A stretch of DNA of 36,626 nucleotides from a virus. This document shows, piece after piece, positions 27,303 through 34,064 of this stretch. The stretch covers positions 1-36,626 of the IMG/VR virus record IMGVR_UViG_3300042480_000267; one strand, 5' to 3'. The notes below the pieces were generated by a model, which was not told the DNA's origin, did no database searches, and saw only the letters and a program-made list of their open reading frames with translations. Positions within the stretch are counted from its first letter, which is position 1. The number at the start of each line of letters is the position of its first letter. Position numbers and translations under genes: made by a program.

Positions 27303-29134
27303 TATTCTCCTCCAAGGCGACTAGCAAGACTCAACACACCACCTGGGGTTCCTGGTGCTGCTGCTGCTCCAGCAGGCGGTCCACCAAGCCCACCAAGAAG
27401 TTGGTCCAACGATGGCTCTGCACCTCCAGGACCGATAGGTTGTTCAGCGCCCATACCAGGCATAGCCAAACCAGGCATTGTTTCAGGTGAACCTGCTGGT
27501 GCAGTCTCTGCTTGACGTGCTTGCGCTCGTTTCTGTGCAGCCATAATTGCCTGAGACAAACTCATCTTGTTAGAAGCAACCTGTGATGCGATGTATGCAA
27601 GGTCATCAGGTTGGTATGGACCGTTCGGGTCTGCTGCCTGTGCCTGAATAGAAGACAACAACGCTGCTTCAATACCTTCAGCAACGATACGGTCCTTCTC
27701 CAACTCTGGGTCAGAGATAAGCGGGTCTGCTTCACGGGCTGATTCCTTAGACATAAGCCCTGTACCAAGACGTTGACCCAAGCCGACGATGAGACTGTTT
27801 ACGTCTGAACCAGCAGCCGAGTATGCGACATAGTGGAAATCTGTTTCCCATAGTTTGTTCGGAGTGTAATCCTTGATACCGCCACCCATGCCTGGCATAA
27901 AGAAAGACTTAGCGGTGGAACCCCAATATGCTTTTTCAATTGCGATAGCAACTTTGTCTTCTTCGTTGATGGATGAGGCGAAGATTTCTTGTGCTTCTTG
28001 TACTCGGAAGTCCACAGTTGCTGCAAGAACTGCATCACCACGGCGACCTGTACGGATGTTGGTACCTGATTCGCCACCGAACTCGGCAGGGATAGAACCC
28101 TCTAAACGCTCTTGACGTTCTAAACGGTCCAACGCTACGTCTGTTTTATAGCCTGGGTTTGACTGCAACTGTTGAATATCGCCACCCTTAACAACACCTA
28201 ACTGTCCAGACTTGCCATCTGCAATCTGCATAATCTCTGGGTTCTCACCAGGACGGGCAACAAGGTATTCGTCAGGGAAAATGCCACGCTCAATAGCGAT
28301 TTCGGTAAGAGCCTGAAGACGGGCACGTGTGTAGTACATACCAAGAAGACCATCAAACTGTCCATGTGGCTTATCAAGAGTGATGCGCTGAGGGACAATA
28401 ACCAGTGGCATCCCTGTACGGTTGATGATGCGGGACAGTTCTACGGCTGGCGCACCCATGTAGTAGGTACCGCTAACAGGGTCACGGTCTTTTTCGTAGC
28501 CCATTGCAAGCGTAACGATTTCGTCTGCACATACATATTCAAGGATGGTGAACATGTCGTCTGGTCGTGGTTGTCCAACACGGAGCGCACCGTTGATTGC
28601 GTCACCAAAGTTGTAGGCAAGCCATGAATAGGTGCGGCTATATGAGAAGATTACGTTCTCTGGTACAGGGTTATCTGATTCTGATGCGGGCGCAGGGAAG
28701 GTATCAAGTGGGTTGCGTAGTTGCCACTCTGGGATTCGCTTATCAAAGTTAGGTTTGATATATACAGGTGAGTTGCTGTATGCAAGTAAGTGACGGGCAC
28801 GGCGGCGCATCTTCATACCCATACGGTTCTGGTCCCAGATAGCAAGCATTGCCCGCTTACGGTCACGAGCCAACTGCATGGAACGGTCTTGTCCTTCACG
28901 CATAGCAGGGAAATAAGGTGACGGCATCGTGGATGCGACACGCATACTCATCTGGTCAAGACCCTGGACAAGCAGGTTTGCTACGGAAGACTTGGTGTTG
29001 CGGTCTAATTCGTTCAGGGGAACAACAATGTCGCCATTGGCAAGTTGGCGTACTTGGCGCATTTGGGAAAGAATAGGACCTTGGGCGGTGACACGCTCTC
29101 GGTATAGGTCAACTATTTCTTCAACTGTTTTCAT
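27302..29134 (-). CDS. Portal protein
   Basis: 610 residues. The N-terminal helix-rich region (VEEIVDLYRERVTAQGPIL), a conserved NLLVQGLDQMSMRVASTMPS segment and a beta-rich wing (150-260, PVYIKPNFDKRIPEWQLRNP, FTILEYVCADEIVTLAMG) fit phage portals. It follows terminase in gene order and has portal length. A Gly/Pro/Ala-rich disordered tail (545-610) may contact internal proteins. Identified by context and general pattern, not by a catalytic signature. Confidence 0.8.
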   Translation of the reverse strand: MKTVEEIVDLYRERVTAQGPILSQMRQVRQLANGDIVVPLNELDRNTKSSVANLLVQGLDQMSMRVASTMPSPYFPAMREGQDRSMQLARDRKRAMLAIWDQNRMGMKMRRRARHLLAYSNSPVYIKPNFDKRIPEWQLRNPLDTFPAPASESDNPVPENVIFSYSRTYSWLAYNFGDAINGALRVGQPRPDDMFTILEYVCADEIVTLAMGYEKDRDPVSGTYYMGAPAVELSRIINRTGMPLVIVPQRITLDKPHGQFDGLLGMYYTRARLQALTEIAIERGIFPDEYLVARPGENPEIMQIADGKSGQLGVVKGGDIQQLQSNPGYKTDVALDRLERQERLEGSIPAEFGGESGTNIRTGRRGDAVLAATVDFRVQEAQEIFASSINEEDKVAIAIEKAYWGSTAKSFFMPGMGGGIKDYTPNKLWETDFHYVAYSAAGSDVNSLIVGLGQRLGTGLMSKESAREADPLISDPELEKDRIVAEGIEAALLSSIQAQAADPNGPYQPDDLAYIASQVASNKMSLSQAIMAAQKRAQARQAETAPAGSPETMPGLAMPGMGAEQPIGPGGAEPSLDQLLGGLGGPPAGAAAAPGTPGGVLSLASRLGGE

Positions 29135-29178
29135 ACTGACCTTTTGTGTAACGGAAACGACTAAAGGCTAACACATTA

Positions 29179-31155
29179 CTACTGGTTGAGCCACGATGGT
29201 CGCCACTGACGGGGAGGTAACTTCATCTGTGTCAGGTTCGGGATGTTCAAGACAGCCATCCACATACTCATCACAATGTCGGTACCAGACTTTTTATCTC
29301 TAGTCCATTTTGTTAGTTCTTCTACAGCAGCGAGGGTTTTCCAGTTGCCACGCATATGGGGTAGACGGATAGCACCTGTGCGGAATACCTGTGGGAGTAG
29401 GGCTTCAACACCCATCTTTTCATCCAGTTTGTTACGGCTTGTGGTGTGTGGAACTACGTTGACTCCACGGCTGGACTGCCATTTGCGTACAAAGTCGTGC
29501 GCTAAAAGGAATCGTTGGGCTGCGTTAATCTCTACAACCCAGTGCGAGATGGGGTATCCCATGCGGAGTGACCGTTCTTGCCAGTCATCCATGATTCCTG
29601 AGTATTCACCTGTGGTGGTGTTGTATCCAAGCAGGTCTTCTGCTGTCAGTTTGCAGCGTTCAATGTCAATAACGTGGTACAGATTGGTTTCTGGCTGGTA
29701 CAAAATCCATGTTAACGCCCAGAACATAGTTGGTGATGGGTCAACCGCCACAATAGACAAAACAGGCGGGGCAAGACCTGGGGGTATTTCTCCATGTCCA
29801 CGTTCATGGTCAATACAGCCCTGATATTGGACACCATCTGCGCCCATACCGCCATTAATCCACACCCTGTCAATAAGGTATGCGTCTAAATCCAACTCTC
29901 CCTGTTGATACACCACTTCAAACACTTCAGGTTTGTTATAACGGATAAAAGATAGGTCTTTCCAGGGGAGACGCTTCGGTTCTAGGAGTGGACCGTCAGG
30001 ATATGGGGGTGCGTCAAAACGTCGTGACTCTTTACCTGTGTCAAGGTCAGGATAATACGCCTGATAAATGATGTGTTTGTACTTTTGTGATTTCAATGGT
30101 TCCATTGATTCCACCTGTTCAGGTGTGATTATGTCCGACCCGTCATAATCTTCATCATCCAGGTCATAAGCAACTTTGGAGAGACAGTGTGCGTATAGGT
30201 CGCCTGGTCCGAGGCGCTGTCCAACAACCGCCAGTAGCCCACCTGGGTCGCAACGTGCTTCTGCCACGTTGTCCCATCTTTCAAGAAGTTTATCTCTGGC
30301 GACAGATTCACGGGCGTTATCAGGTGAAGCCACGTCGTCAAATAGGCAGAGGTCGGCACGGTGTCCGATGAACTCTGCTTCAATACCGTAAGCACGAACA
30401 GTCGGTTCCTTGTTGTCAAGTCCATTCCCATCTAGTTGTTCCACTACAAATTCGTCTGCTCGCCATAATGCGCCTTTATCGGTTGGTTTGAATCTGCCGT
30501 AGTCAATGGAAAGGCATCCTTGTGCGTCTTGGGCTAAGCCTTTGCGTACCAGTTGGGGGTCTGGTTGGATAGGCATAGGACGTTCAAGGGTTTCACGGAT
30601 ACGGCGGGAGTACAACTTCGCCATGTTCTGCGATACAGACCCAATCATGATACGAATCTTGCGGTCACGGACAATCGCCCATACCGCTACATCGTGGAAC
30701 AAGGTGGACTTTCCCGCACCTGGGGGGACGTTCACTACAACGAATTCTTTTTCCTCAGACTCCAACAGTTTGACTAGTTCCAAGGCTGCTTCTACTTGCC
30801 AAGGTGATGGGACACGACCAAGGTAGTACTCACGGAAGAAAGCAAAGTCTTCTTTACCGTGTTGCGCTTCAGGGCAAAGCCTGTCATCAGGTACAGCAGA
30901 TGGTAAATCAATCGCATCCATGAAGGCGTTGTATTCGTCACGTTGCTCGCCACCCTCGTTGCGTCTTACCTTGGCTGCTTTAGCGTCTGTCTCTTTACGG
31001 AGAGCCTCGGCTGCTTTCGCTTTCGCCACCCATTTAGAACCAGTATTGACATGGATGCCAGCAGTGCGGGAGGCTTGGGTGATTGTTTGTCCAGCAGTTA
31101 TCGCTGCGAAGAATTTGGCTTTATCCGCAGGGGATACAGTACGTTTTGTTCCCAT
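29179..31155 (-). CDS. Terminase large subunit with fused N-terminal HTH
   Basis: 658 residues. Residues 1-50 carry a helix-turn-helix (AGQTITQASRTAGIHVNTGSK) like that of small terminases. The ATPase follows: Walker A PPGAGKST (about 144-151) and Walker B LCLFDDV (269-275). The nuclease begins with VAVDPSP (about 469-475), whose Asp binds metal, and continues to the C-terminus. It cuts and packages DNA into the prohead with the portal. No separate small terminase is seen, so the HTH could recognise the packaging site. Its ATG directly follows the HNH stop. Confidence 0.85.
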   Translation of the reverse strand: MGTKRTVSPADKAKFFAAITAGQTITQASRTAGIHVNTGSKWVAKAKAAEALRKETDAKAAKVRRNEGGEQRDEYNAFMDAIDLPSAVPDDRLCPEAQHGKEDFAFFREYYLGRVPSPWQVEAALELVKLLESEEKEFVVVNVPPGAGKSTLFHDVAVWAIVRDRKIRIMIGSVSQNMAKLYSRRIRETLERPMPIQPDPQLVRKGLAQDAQGCLSIDYGRFKPTDKGALWRADEFVVEQLDGNGLDNKEPTVRAYGIEAEFIGHRADLCLFDDVASPDNARESVARDKLLERWDNVAEARCDPGGLLAVVGQRLGPGDLYAHCLSKVAYDLDDEDYDGSDIITPEQVESMEPLKSQKYKHIIYQAYYPDLDTGKESRRFDAPPYPDGPLLEPKRLPWKDLSFIRYNKPEVFEVVYQQGELDLDAYLIDRVWINGGMGADGVQYQGCIDHERGHGEIPPGLAPPVLSIVAVDPSPTMFWALTWILYQPETNLYHVIDIERCKLTAEDLLGYNTTTGEYSGIMDDWQERSLRMGYPISHWVVEINAAQRFLLAHDFVRKWQSSRGVNVVPHTTSRNKLDEKMGVEALLPQVFRTGAIRLPHMRGNWKTLAAVEELTKWTRDKKSGTDIVMSMWMAVLNIPNLTQMKLPPRQWRPSWLNQ

Positions 31156-31689
31156 TTACAGCCAACTTTCTTGCCAAGTAGAAACAGATTTACAAAAATC
31201 AATAAATTCTTCTACGGTAAGAGTTCCACGCATCATATTAATTTTCTTGTGAACTAACTGGATATTTTCTTTTGTATATCCAATTGAGTTGTCTATTCTG
31301 TCAATACTAGCAGTAATTGTTTTCAAGTCCCCTTTAGCCGAAATTTCTACACCTGATAACGCACATCTTGAAAACTGTTCAAAAAGTATAAGAGCCACAT
31401 CTTCAATTGTTATGTCCCATTCTAAAGACCTGTGGGTTGCAGACATTTTGAATTTATTAAACCAGGAAACCCTGACCCCTTGTATTTCACCCTGGGGGTT
31501 ATTGTTTTTATTAGAACACGATTTGCATGGATGTTTGGACAATCTTGTTGCATGGTCGTGGCGGGTTATATTTCGTGATTTACCACAAAACAAACAAGTA
31601 ACTGAGTAGAGGTTTTTTTCGTTTCCAGATTTTGTTTTTGTTTTACCGATTAACAAAACATTGTCTGGCAGTTCAGAAGTGCGTGGCAT
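31156..31689 (-). CDS. HNH endonuclease with zinc-ribbon N-terminus
   Basis: 177 residues. N-terminal CxxC knuckles (CLFCGKS and CKSCSNK) form a zinc module. The C-terminal part is a typical HNH homing-type core: CALSGVEI, then SIDRIDNSIGYTKENIQLVH and a conserved NMMRG..T..EF tail. The gene is visibly more A/T-rich than its neighbours, a sign of recent acquisition. It adjoins the terminase gene, where HNH nucleases can either help packaging or home. The A/T bias and the zinc-ribbon plus HNH build favour a free-standing homing endonuclease. Confidence 0.8.
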   Translation of the reverse strand: MPRTSELPDNVLLIGKTKTKSGNEKNLYSVTCLFCGKSRNITRHDHATRLSKHPCKSCSNKNNNPQGEIQGVRVSWFNKFKMSATHRSLEWDITIEDVALILFEQFSRCALSGVEISAKGDLKTITASIDRIDNSIGYTKENIQLVHKKINMMRGTLTVEEFIDFCKSVSTWQESWL

Positions 31690-31708
31690 AATCCCACTTT
31701 AGCACACT

Positions 31709-31969
31709 TCACCATTTCACACGGTCACTCCAGTATGCAGCAGACATTTTTCCTTTGGATATGTTACCAGCGTGGCGGGCTTTAAATGCTTTGTTTCGTG
31801 CCGAACCTTCTGGTGAACCTTTTACACCTTGCTGTCCGAAACGTATGGTTTTTATCTGGTCGCCTACTTTGGCTACGACAACGTGTGATTTTGTTGGGTG
31901 GCTAGGGGTGGCTTTGGGTTTGTTGAAACCTGTGACTCCTGCTCGTTTAAGGCGAGGGTCTTGTGGCAT
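31709..31969 (-). CDS. Conserved small phage protein (86 aa)
   Basis: Begins MPQDPRLKRAGVTGFNKPK, then TPSHPTKSHVVVAK, IKTIRFGQQGVKGSP and ends KMSAAYWSDRVKW. I recognise this signature from proteins of podoviruses infecting aquatic bacteria, encoded close to structural genes. Basic, possibly nucleic-acid-binding. Function unknown. Its ATG overlaps the upstream TAA (TAATG). Confidence 0.65.
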   Translation of the reverse strand: MPQDPRLKRAGVTGFNKPKATPSHPTKSHVVVAKVGDQIKTIRFGQQGVKGSPEGSARNKAFKARHAGNISKGKMSAAYWSDRVKW

Positions 31970-32127
31970 TACTTCTTCTTCCGTCCAGCAGCCATGTTAT
32001 CAACAAGGTTCGGATAGGGACGACCCGCCTTCTTCGCCCGTGCTTTCGCTGCTGTTTTCTGTGCAGGCGTTAAAGGGGTTGACTTCTTATTTGGATTTGG
32101 TTTGTCCCAAACTTTTTTTGCTGCCAT
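31969..32127 (-). CDS. Lys-rich small conserved protein (52 aa)
   Basis: MAAKKVWDKPNPNKKSTPLT... with KARAKKAGRPYPNLVDNM and a KKK end. Partner of the next gene in related phages, as I recall. Very basic; may bind DNA during packaging. No good Shine-Dalgarno, so start is by conservation and length. TAATG overlap with the following gene. Confidence 0.6.
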   Translation of the reverse strand: MAAKKVWDKPNPNKKSTPLTPAQKTAAKARAKKAGRPYPNLVDNMAAGRKKK

Positions 32128-32217
32128 GTTGTAACAGTACCAGATATGGGTGTATAGTTCCTGTCACATAGTTGCTTCACCTTTGAACCGTGAGGTAACG
32201 ATTGGGTTCTTTCCCCC

Positions 32218-32394
32218 TTATGGTTTTGAGATGTTCTTGCGGGGGGAAGAATACCCACCATGGCGGTACATCGGTTGCATGATGCGGCGCAAGTAATACA
32301 CGGGAACGTGGGTTGATGTTCCCTGCAACCAAGCCTCATTAAGTAGTTGATGCCCCTGTTGTGTAAGTGGAGCAAGCAGCGTTACGAACGTCAT
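32218..32394 (-). CDS. Candidate small protein (58 aa)
   Basis: From the ATG at 32394 (MTFVTLLAPLTQQGHQLLNEA...), which has an AAAGG Shine-Dalgarno 8 nt upstream. A longer frame from 32442 lacks such a site. The C-terminus is basic and aromatic (YYLRRIMQPMYRHGGYSSPRK). No homologue recognised. It would be the first gene of the minus-strand block. Supported mainly by its ribosome-binding site and position. Confidence 0.45.
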   Translation of the reverse strand: MTFVTLLAPLTQQGHQLLNEAWLQGTSTHVPVYYLRRIMQPMYRHGGYSSPRKNISKP

Positions 32395-32480
32395 CTCGTA
32401 GACCTTTTGGTGTCGGCTTAAAATCTTGGCTACGGCGACCATCCACTTCCGAGTGGTAAACCGTGGGGGGAGTTAGTTAT

Positions 32481-32501
32481 CTAGATGTGCTGGTCATCTA
32501 G
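32481..32501. repeat. Perfect 7-bp hairpin
   Basis: CTAGATG and CATCTAG around a 7-nt loop. First of five stem-loops within 300 nt. Confidence 0.5.
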
Positions 32502-32597
32502 TGTTTTACTAGCGCCCTTGCTTCGCTGCGGTTGCTGCCAGGAAGATGTGAGCAAGTGGTCCGACAAGTTAGAACTGGTGGGTGACTTCATGGTCTG

Positions 32598-32621
32598 CAA
32601 GAACTTGAACTGGTGTTCTTG
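32598..32621. repeat. Hairpin containing a GAAC-N4-GTTC core
   Basis: Outer arms CAAGAAC and GTTCTTG (7 bp, 10-nt loop). Inside lies GAAC-TGGT-GTTC (32607-32618), a degenerate LexA-like half-site pair, with T at the first spacer position and T-T ends instead of C-G. Confidence 0.4.
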
Positions 32622-32637
32622 AGAACCACTCGTAGTG

Positions 32638-32682
32638 TGTTCTTCCAGAACAACTACTTTTTCTTTTTTCCGTTTTTCTTTT
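32638..32682 (+). terminator. Hairpin plus T-tract, plus-strand terminator-like
   Basis: TGTTCT and AGAACA (6-bp stem, TCC loop) followed by a T-rich tract (32658-32682). In the plus direction it resembles a terminator, although no plus-strand gene lies upstream. It would fit the end of a small RNA starting near 32480, or block transcription entering the control region. Confidence 0.35.
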
Positions 32683-32711
32683 ACAAAGACCATTTGTCTC
32701 CAGCCAGTGAA

Positions 32712-32729
32712 TTGCTCTAGACAGAGCAA
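32712..32729. repeat. Perfect 7-bp hairpin with 4-nt loop
   Basis: TTGCTCT and AGAGCAA with loop AGAC. Adjacent to the nested stem at 32731. Confidence 0.5.
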
Positions 32730-32730
32730 C

Positions 32731-32775
32731 GGCTCGGACCATACGTAAAACTCTAGGTCCACCGCTTCAAGAGCC
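32731..32775. repeat. Nested two-part stem
   Basis: GGCTC/GAGCC (32731-32735 with 32771-32775) encloses GGACC/GGTCC (32736-32740 with 32756-32760), leaving a 10-nt bulge on one side. Together with the preceding hairpin it suggests a folded RNA or a structured origin. Confidence 0.4.
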
Positions 32776-32926
32776 ACACACACCCAACCACTCTCAGTAG
32801 TCAACCCCCACTCAGAGTCACACACGCTCAAAACCACCAAAAGAGTGAAACCATAACTCTCCAGTAATACATATATACAGGGGGGGATGCCTCGGCACAT
32901 ACCCTAGTTGCGTTAGGCTACCTAGG

Positions 32927-32938
32927 AATAATAGTTGC
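32927..32938. repeat. 12-bp direct repeat, copy 1
   Basis: AATAATAGTTGC, found again at 34856-34867. In both places it follows a TTAGG...CCTA palindrome. The copy here lies in the leftward promoter candidate. Confidence 0.55.
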
Positions 32939-32955
32939 AAATGCAACAATCTAAA
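32928..32955 (-). promoter_or_regulatory. Candidate leftward promoter with palindrome in the spacer
   Basis: Minus strand: TTTAGA (-35), 16 bp, TATTAT (-10). The inverted repeat GTTGCA-AA-TGCAAC (32934-32947) fills the spacer exactly, as an operator would. It could start the leader of the minus-strand block, about 530 nt before the first candidate gene. Confidence 0.4.
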
Positions 32956-33050
32956 CAGCCTGTGACTTTTCATACTGCTAACTCCAGCAAGCACCCCGCT
33001 ACCCCCAGCAACCAATAAAAAATAGGTAGCCAGCCCCTCACACTGCCTAT

Positions 33051-33072
33051 GTAGACAAGTTGTAGACAAGTT
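33051..33072. repeat. Tandem 11-bp repeat
   Basis: GTAGACAAGTT twice in direct succession. Possibly an iteron or protein-binding repeat; no further copies seen nearby. Confidence 0.45.
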
Positions 33073-33155
33073 GGTTGTGTGTTGCTACTTGCTAGTTGGT
33101 TGGGGAGTCGGGGGCTGTTGGTCTGGACCGTTGTTCTAGTTTGTGTCTGTTAGAC

Positions 33156-33169
33156 CGAACGTGTGTTCG
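33156..33169. promoter_or_regulatory. LexA (SOS) box 1
   Basis: CGAAC-GTGT-GTTCG. Every position fits the Gram-positive/actinobacterial SOS consensus CGAAC-RNRY-GTTCG. It abuts the first Crp-like palindrome. Host LexA would bind it and release it after DNA damage. Confidence 0.75.
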
Positions 33170-33185
33170 TGTGACATATGTCACG
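33170..33185. promoter_or_regulatory. Crp/GlxR-like palindrome 1
   Basis: TGTGA-CATATG-TCACG, one mismatch to TGTGA-N6-TCACA. The central GTGACATATGTCAC is a perfect palindrome. It directly follows LexA box 1. No TTGACA promoter at the usual 10-bp distance, so it may serve a different promoter. Confidence 0.6.
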
Positions 33186-33223
33186 TTGTAATTGGGTGGG
33201 GTATCGGGTAGACTACCGCCGAC

Positions 33224-33237
33224 CGAACAAGTGTTCG
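33224..33237. promoter_or_regulatory. LexA (SOS) box 2
   Basis: CGAAC-AAGT-GTTCG, again a full match to CGAAC-RNRY-GTTCG. It is 59 bp upstream of the -35 of promoter P1. Confidence 0.75.
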
Positions 33238-33244
33238 TGTTTGG

Positions 33245-33260
33245 ATACCCTTGGGGGTAT
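33245..33260. promoter_or_regulatory. ATACCC/GGGTAT palindrome, CsoR-like
   Basis: ATACCC-TTGG-GGGTAT, 6-bp perfect arms. Similar to operators of CsoR-type copper repressors (ATACCC...GGGGGTAT), but one base shorter. It may belong to another regulator. Confidence 0.3.
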
Positions 33261-33269
33261 GTTTGGGGG

Positions 33270-33285
33270 TGTGACGGAAGTCACA
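33270..33285. promoter_or_regulatory. Crp/GlxR-like palindrome 2
   Basis: TGTGA-CGGAAG-TCACA, a perfect TGTGA-N6-TCACA. Exactly 10 bp before the -35 of P1. Confidence 0.7.
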
Positions 33286-33295
33286 GTAGAAAGAC

Positions 33296-33324
33296 TTGAC
33301 AAGTGTGTTACGGTCTGATACAGT
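33296..33324 (+). promoter_or_regulatory. Early promoter P1
   Basis: TTGACA, 17 bp, TACAGT, with a TG two bases... before the -10 (TGATACAGT). Expected start near 33331. A consensus -35 and ideal spacing indicate host sigma70-type polymerase. The Crp-like site is centred about 53 bp upstream of the start. Confidence 0.75.
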
Positions 33325-33362
33325 GGTACACATCAAGGAGATACCGAAAGGGTCACTGAGAT

Positions 33363-33378
33363 AGTGACGAAAGTCACA
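33363..33378. promoter_or_regulatory. Crp/GlxR-like palindrome 3
   Basis: AGTGA-CGAAAG-TCACA, one mismatch. 10 bp before the -35 of P2 and about 33-48 bp downstream of the P1 start. A further GTCACT lies at 33352-33357, so as RNA this segment could also form alternative hairpins with a GAAA loop. Confidence 0.65.
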
Positions 33379-33388
33379 CAGGAAATAC

Positions 33389-33417
33389 TTGACAAAGTGT
33401 GAAACACTTGATAGAGT
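33389..33417 (+). promoter_or_regulatory. Early promoter P2
   Basis: TTGACA, 17 bp, TAGAGT. Expected start near 33424, just before the parS site. It drives the first plus-strand gene. Confidence 0.75.
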
Positions 33418-33439
33418 AGTTACTAACAGATAGGGAAAA

Positions 33440-33455
33440 TGTTTCACGTGAAACA
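33440..33455. promoter_or_regulatory. parS partition site 1
   Basis: TGTTTCACGTGAAACA, a perfect 16-bp palindrome identical to the bacterial chromosomal parS consensus (TGTTNCACGTGNAACA). It lies in the 5' leader of the P2 transcript, 19 bp before the first gene. ParB, probably host-encoded, should load here. Confidence 0.85.
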
Positions 33456-33474
33456 TTTTAGAGATAGGGAAACA

Positions 33475-33642
33475 ATGGACAAGTTCACAGAGACGGTAAC
33501 GGTGACACTCACCAAATACCAATGGGAGAGAGTAGAGCACGCTCTGTTCTGTTACAAGGTAGACGCATTGCTAGAAGACGCAATGGCAAGTTACAAGACA
33601 TACGGCGAAGTATTGGAAGCAGTAGAAAGCCAGGTAGCGTAA
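33475..33642 (+). CDS. Early small protein 1 (55 aa)
   Basis: MDKFTETVTVTLTKYQWERV..., acidic and helical, with a strand-helix-helix look (TVTVTLTKYQWERVEHALF). An RHH-like fold is possible but unproven. I start at 33475 behind AGATAGGGAAAC. An upstream in-frame ATG at 33439 would translate the parS site (MFHVKHF) and is less likely. TAATG overlap with the next gene. Confidence 0.65.
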   Translation: MDKFTETVTVTLTKYQWERVEHALFCYKVDALLEDAMASYKTYGEVLEAVESQVA

Positions 33643-33845
33643 TGACAAGAAAAGACTACGAGGCAATCGCCAAGGCTATCAACAATGTCCGCAACGATTG
33701 GGGAGCGCCTAACGGCGGACTAATCCCAACGGAGGCAAGGCACGCTATGGAAGAAATAGAGTATGCGCTTGCAAAAGTATTCGCACAAGAAAATCCACGA
33801 TTTGACAAAGACAAGTTTTTCATGGCTTGTTGGCACGGGAACTAG
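33642..33845 (+). CDS. Early small protein 2 (67 aa)
   Basis: Starts at the ATG overlapping the previous TAA. Reads MTRKDYEAIAKAINNVRNDW, then a helix HAMEEIEYALAKVFAQENP and FDKDKFFMACW. The RKDYE...I...FD...F..AC pattern recurs in small proteins of many phages, where function is unknown. Soluble, probably helical. Confidence 0.65.
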   Translation: MTRKDYEAIAKAINNVRNDWGAPNGGLIPTEARHAMEEIEYALAKVFAQENPRFDKDKFFMACWHGN

Positions 33846-33859
33846 AAAGGACTAGAACA

Positions 33860-34057
33860 ATGGAACAAGGCAAGCGATACAGCGTCACAAATTGGGATAC
33901 CACCAACCCTAAAAAAGAAATGACAGTATGGACAGATACCGTTCTTAGTGGTTGGGTGCGGGGACATGTCACGAAGAAAGGCTACCCACTAGTAGACACT
34001 TGCGTATGGACAAGATACCTAGCAGATAGTTGGACATGGACAGAGATTAGCGAATAA
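33860..34057 (+). CDS. Early small protein 3 (65 aa)
   Basis: Start at 33860 behind GAAAGG (9 nt). MEQGKRYSVTNWDTTNPKKE..., rich in Trp and Thr, predicted all-beta. No family recognised. Followed by a structured intergenic RNA. Confidence 0.6.
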   Translation: MEQGKRYSVTNWDTTNPKKEMTVWTDTVLSGWVRGHVTKKGYPLVDTCVWTRYLADSWTWTEISE

Positions 34058-34064
34058 CTAAACG

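Larger units (their letters stand above)
32395..33474. other. Large intergenic control region
   Basis: About 1.08 kb without a defensible gene, between the divergent minus- and plus-strand blocks. The left half (32480-32780) is full of hairpins and a T-tract. The middle (32900-33080) holds a leftward promoter candidate and an 11-bp tandem repeat. The right half (33150-33474) holds LexA, Crp-like and parS sites and two promoters. It may also hold a replication origin, though no DnaA-box cluster is evident. Confidence 0.7.

Noticed and set aside
32870-32890. T7-RNA-polymerase-like promoter (TAATAC...TATACAGGG)
   Set aside because: Spacing between TAATAC and TATA is too short, and no second copy or phage RNA polymerase is seen.
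32481-32900. Minus-strand open frame of 139 codons in the control region
   Set aside because: It runs through several perfect hairpins and a poly-purine tract, has no convincing Shine-Dalgarno and no family pattern. A real gene is not excluded but I see no support.
32818-33069. Minus-strand open frame of 83 codons
   Set aside because: Runs through the candidate leftward promoter and the tandem-repeat area; hydrophobic, low-complexity translation without a ribosome-binding site.
33439-33474. Upstream ATG start for the first early gene (MFHVKHF...)
   Set aside because: Those codons are the parS palindrome. The ATG at 33475 has a better-spaced AGATAGGGAAAC leader.
33181-33540. Minus-strand open frame of 119 codons across promoters and parS
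   Set aside because: Covers P1, P2, two operators and the symmetric parS site, and overlaps the start of a better-supported plus-strand gene.
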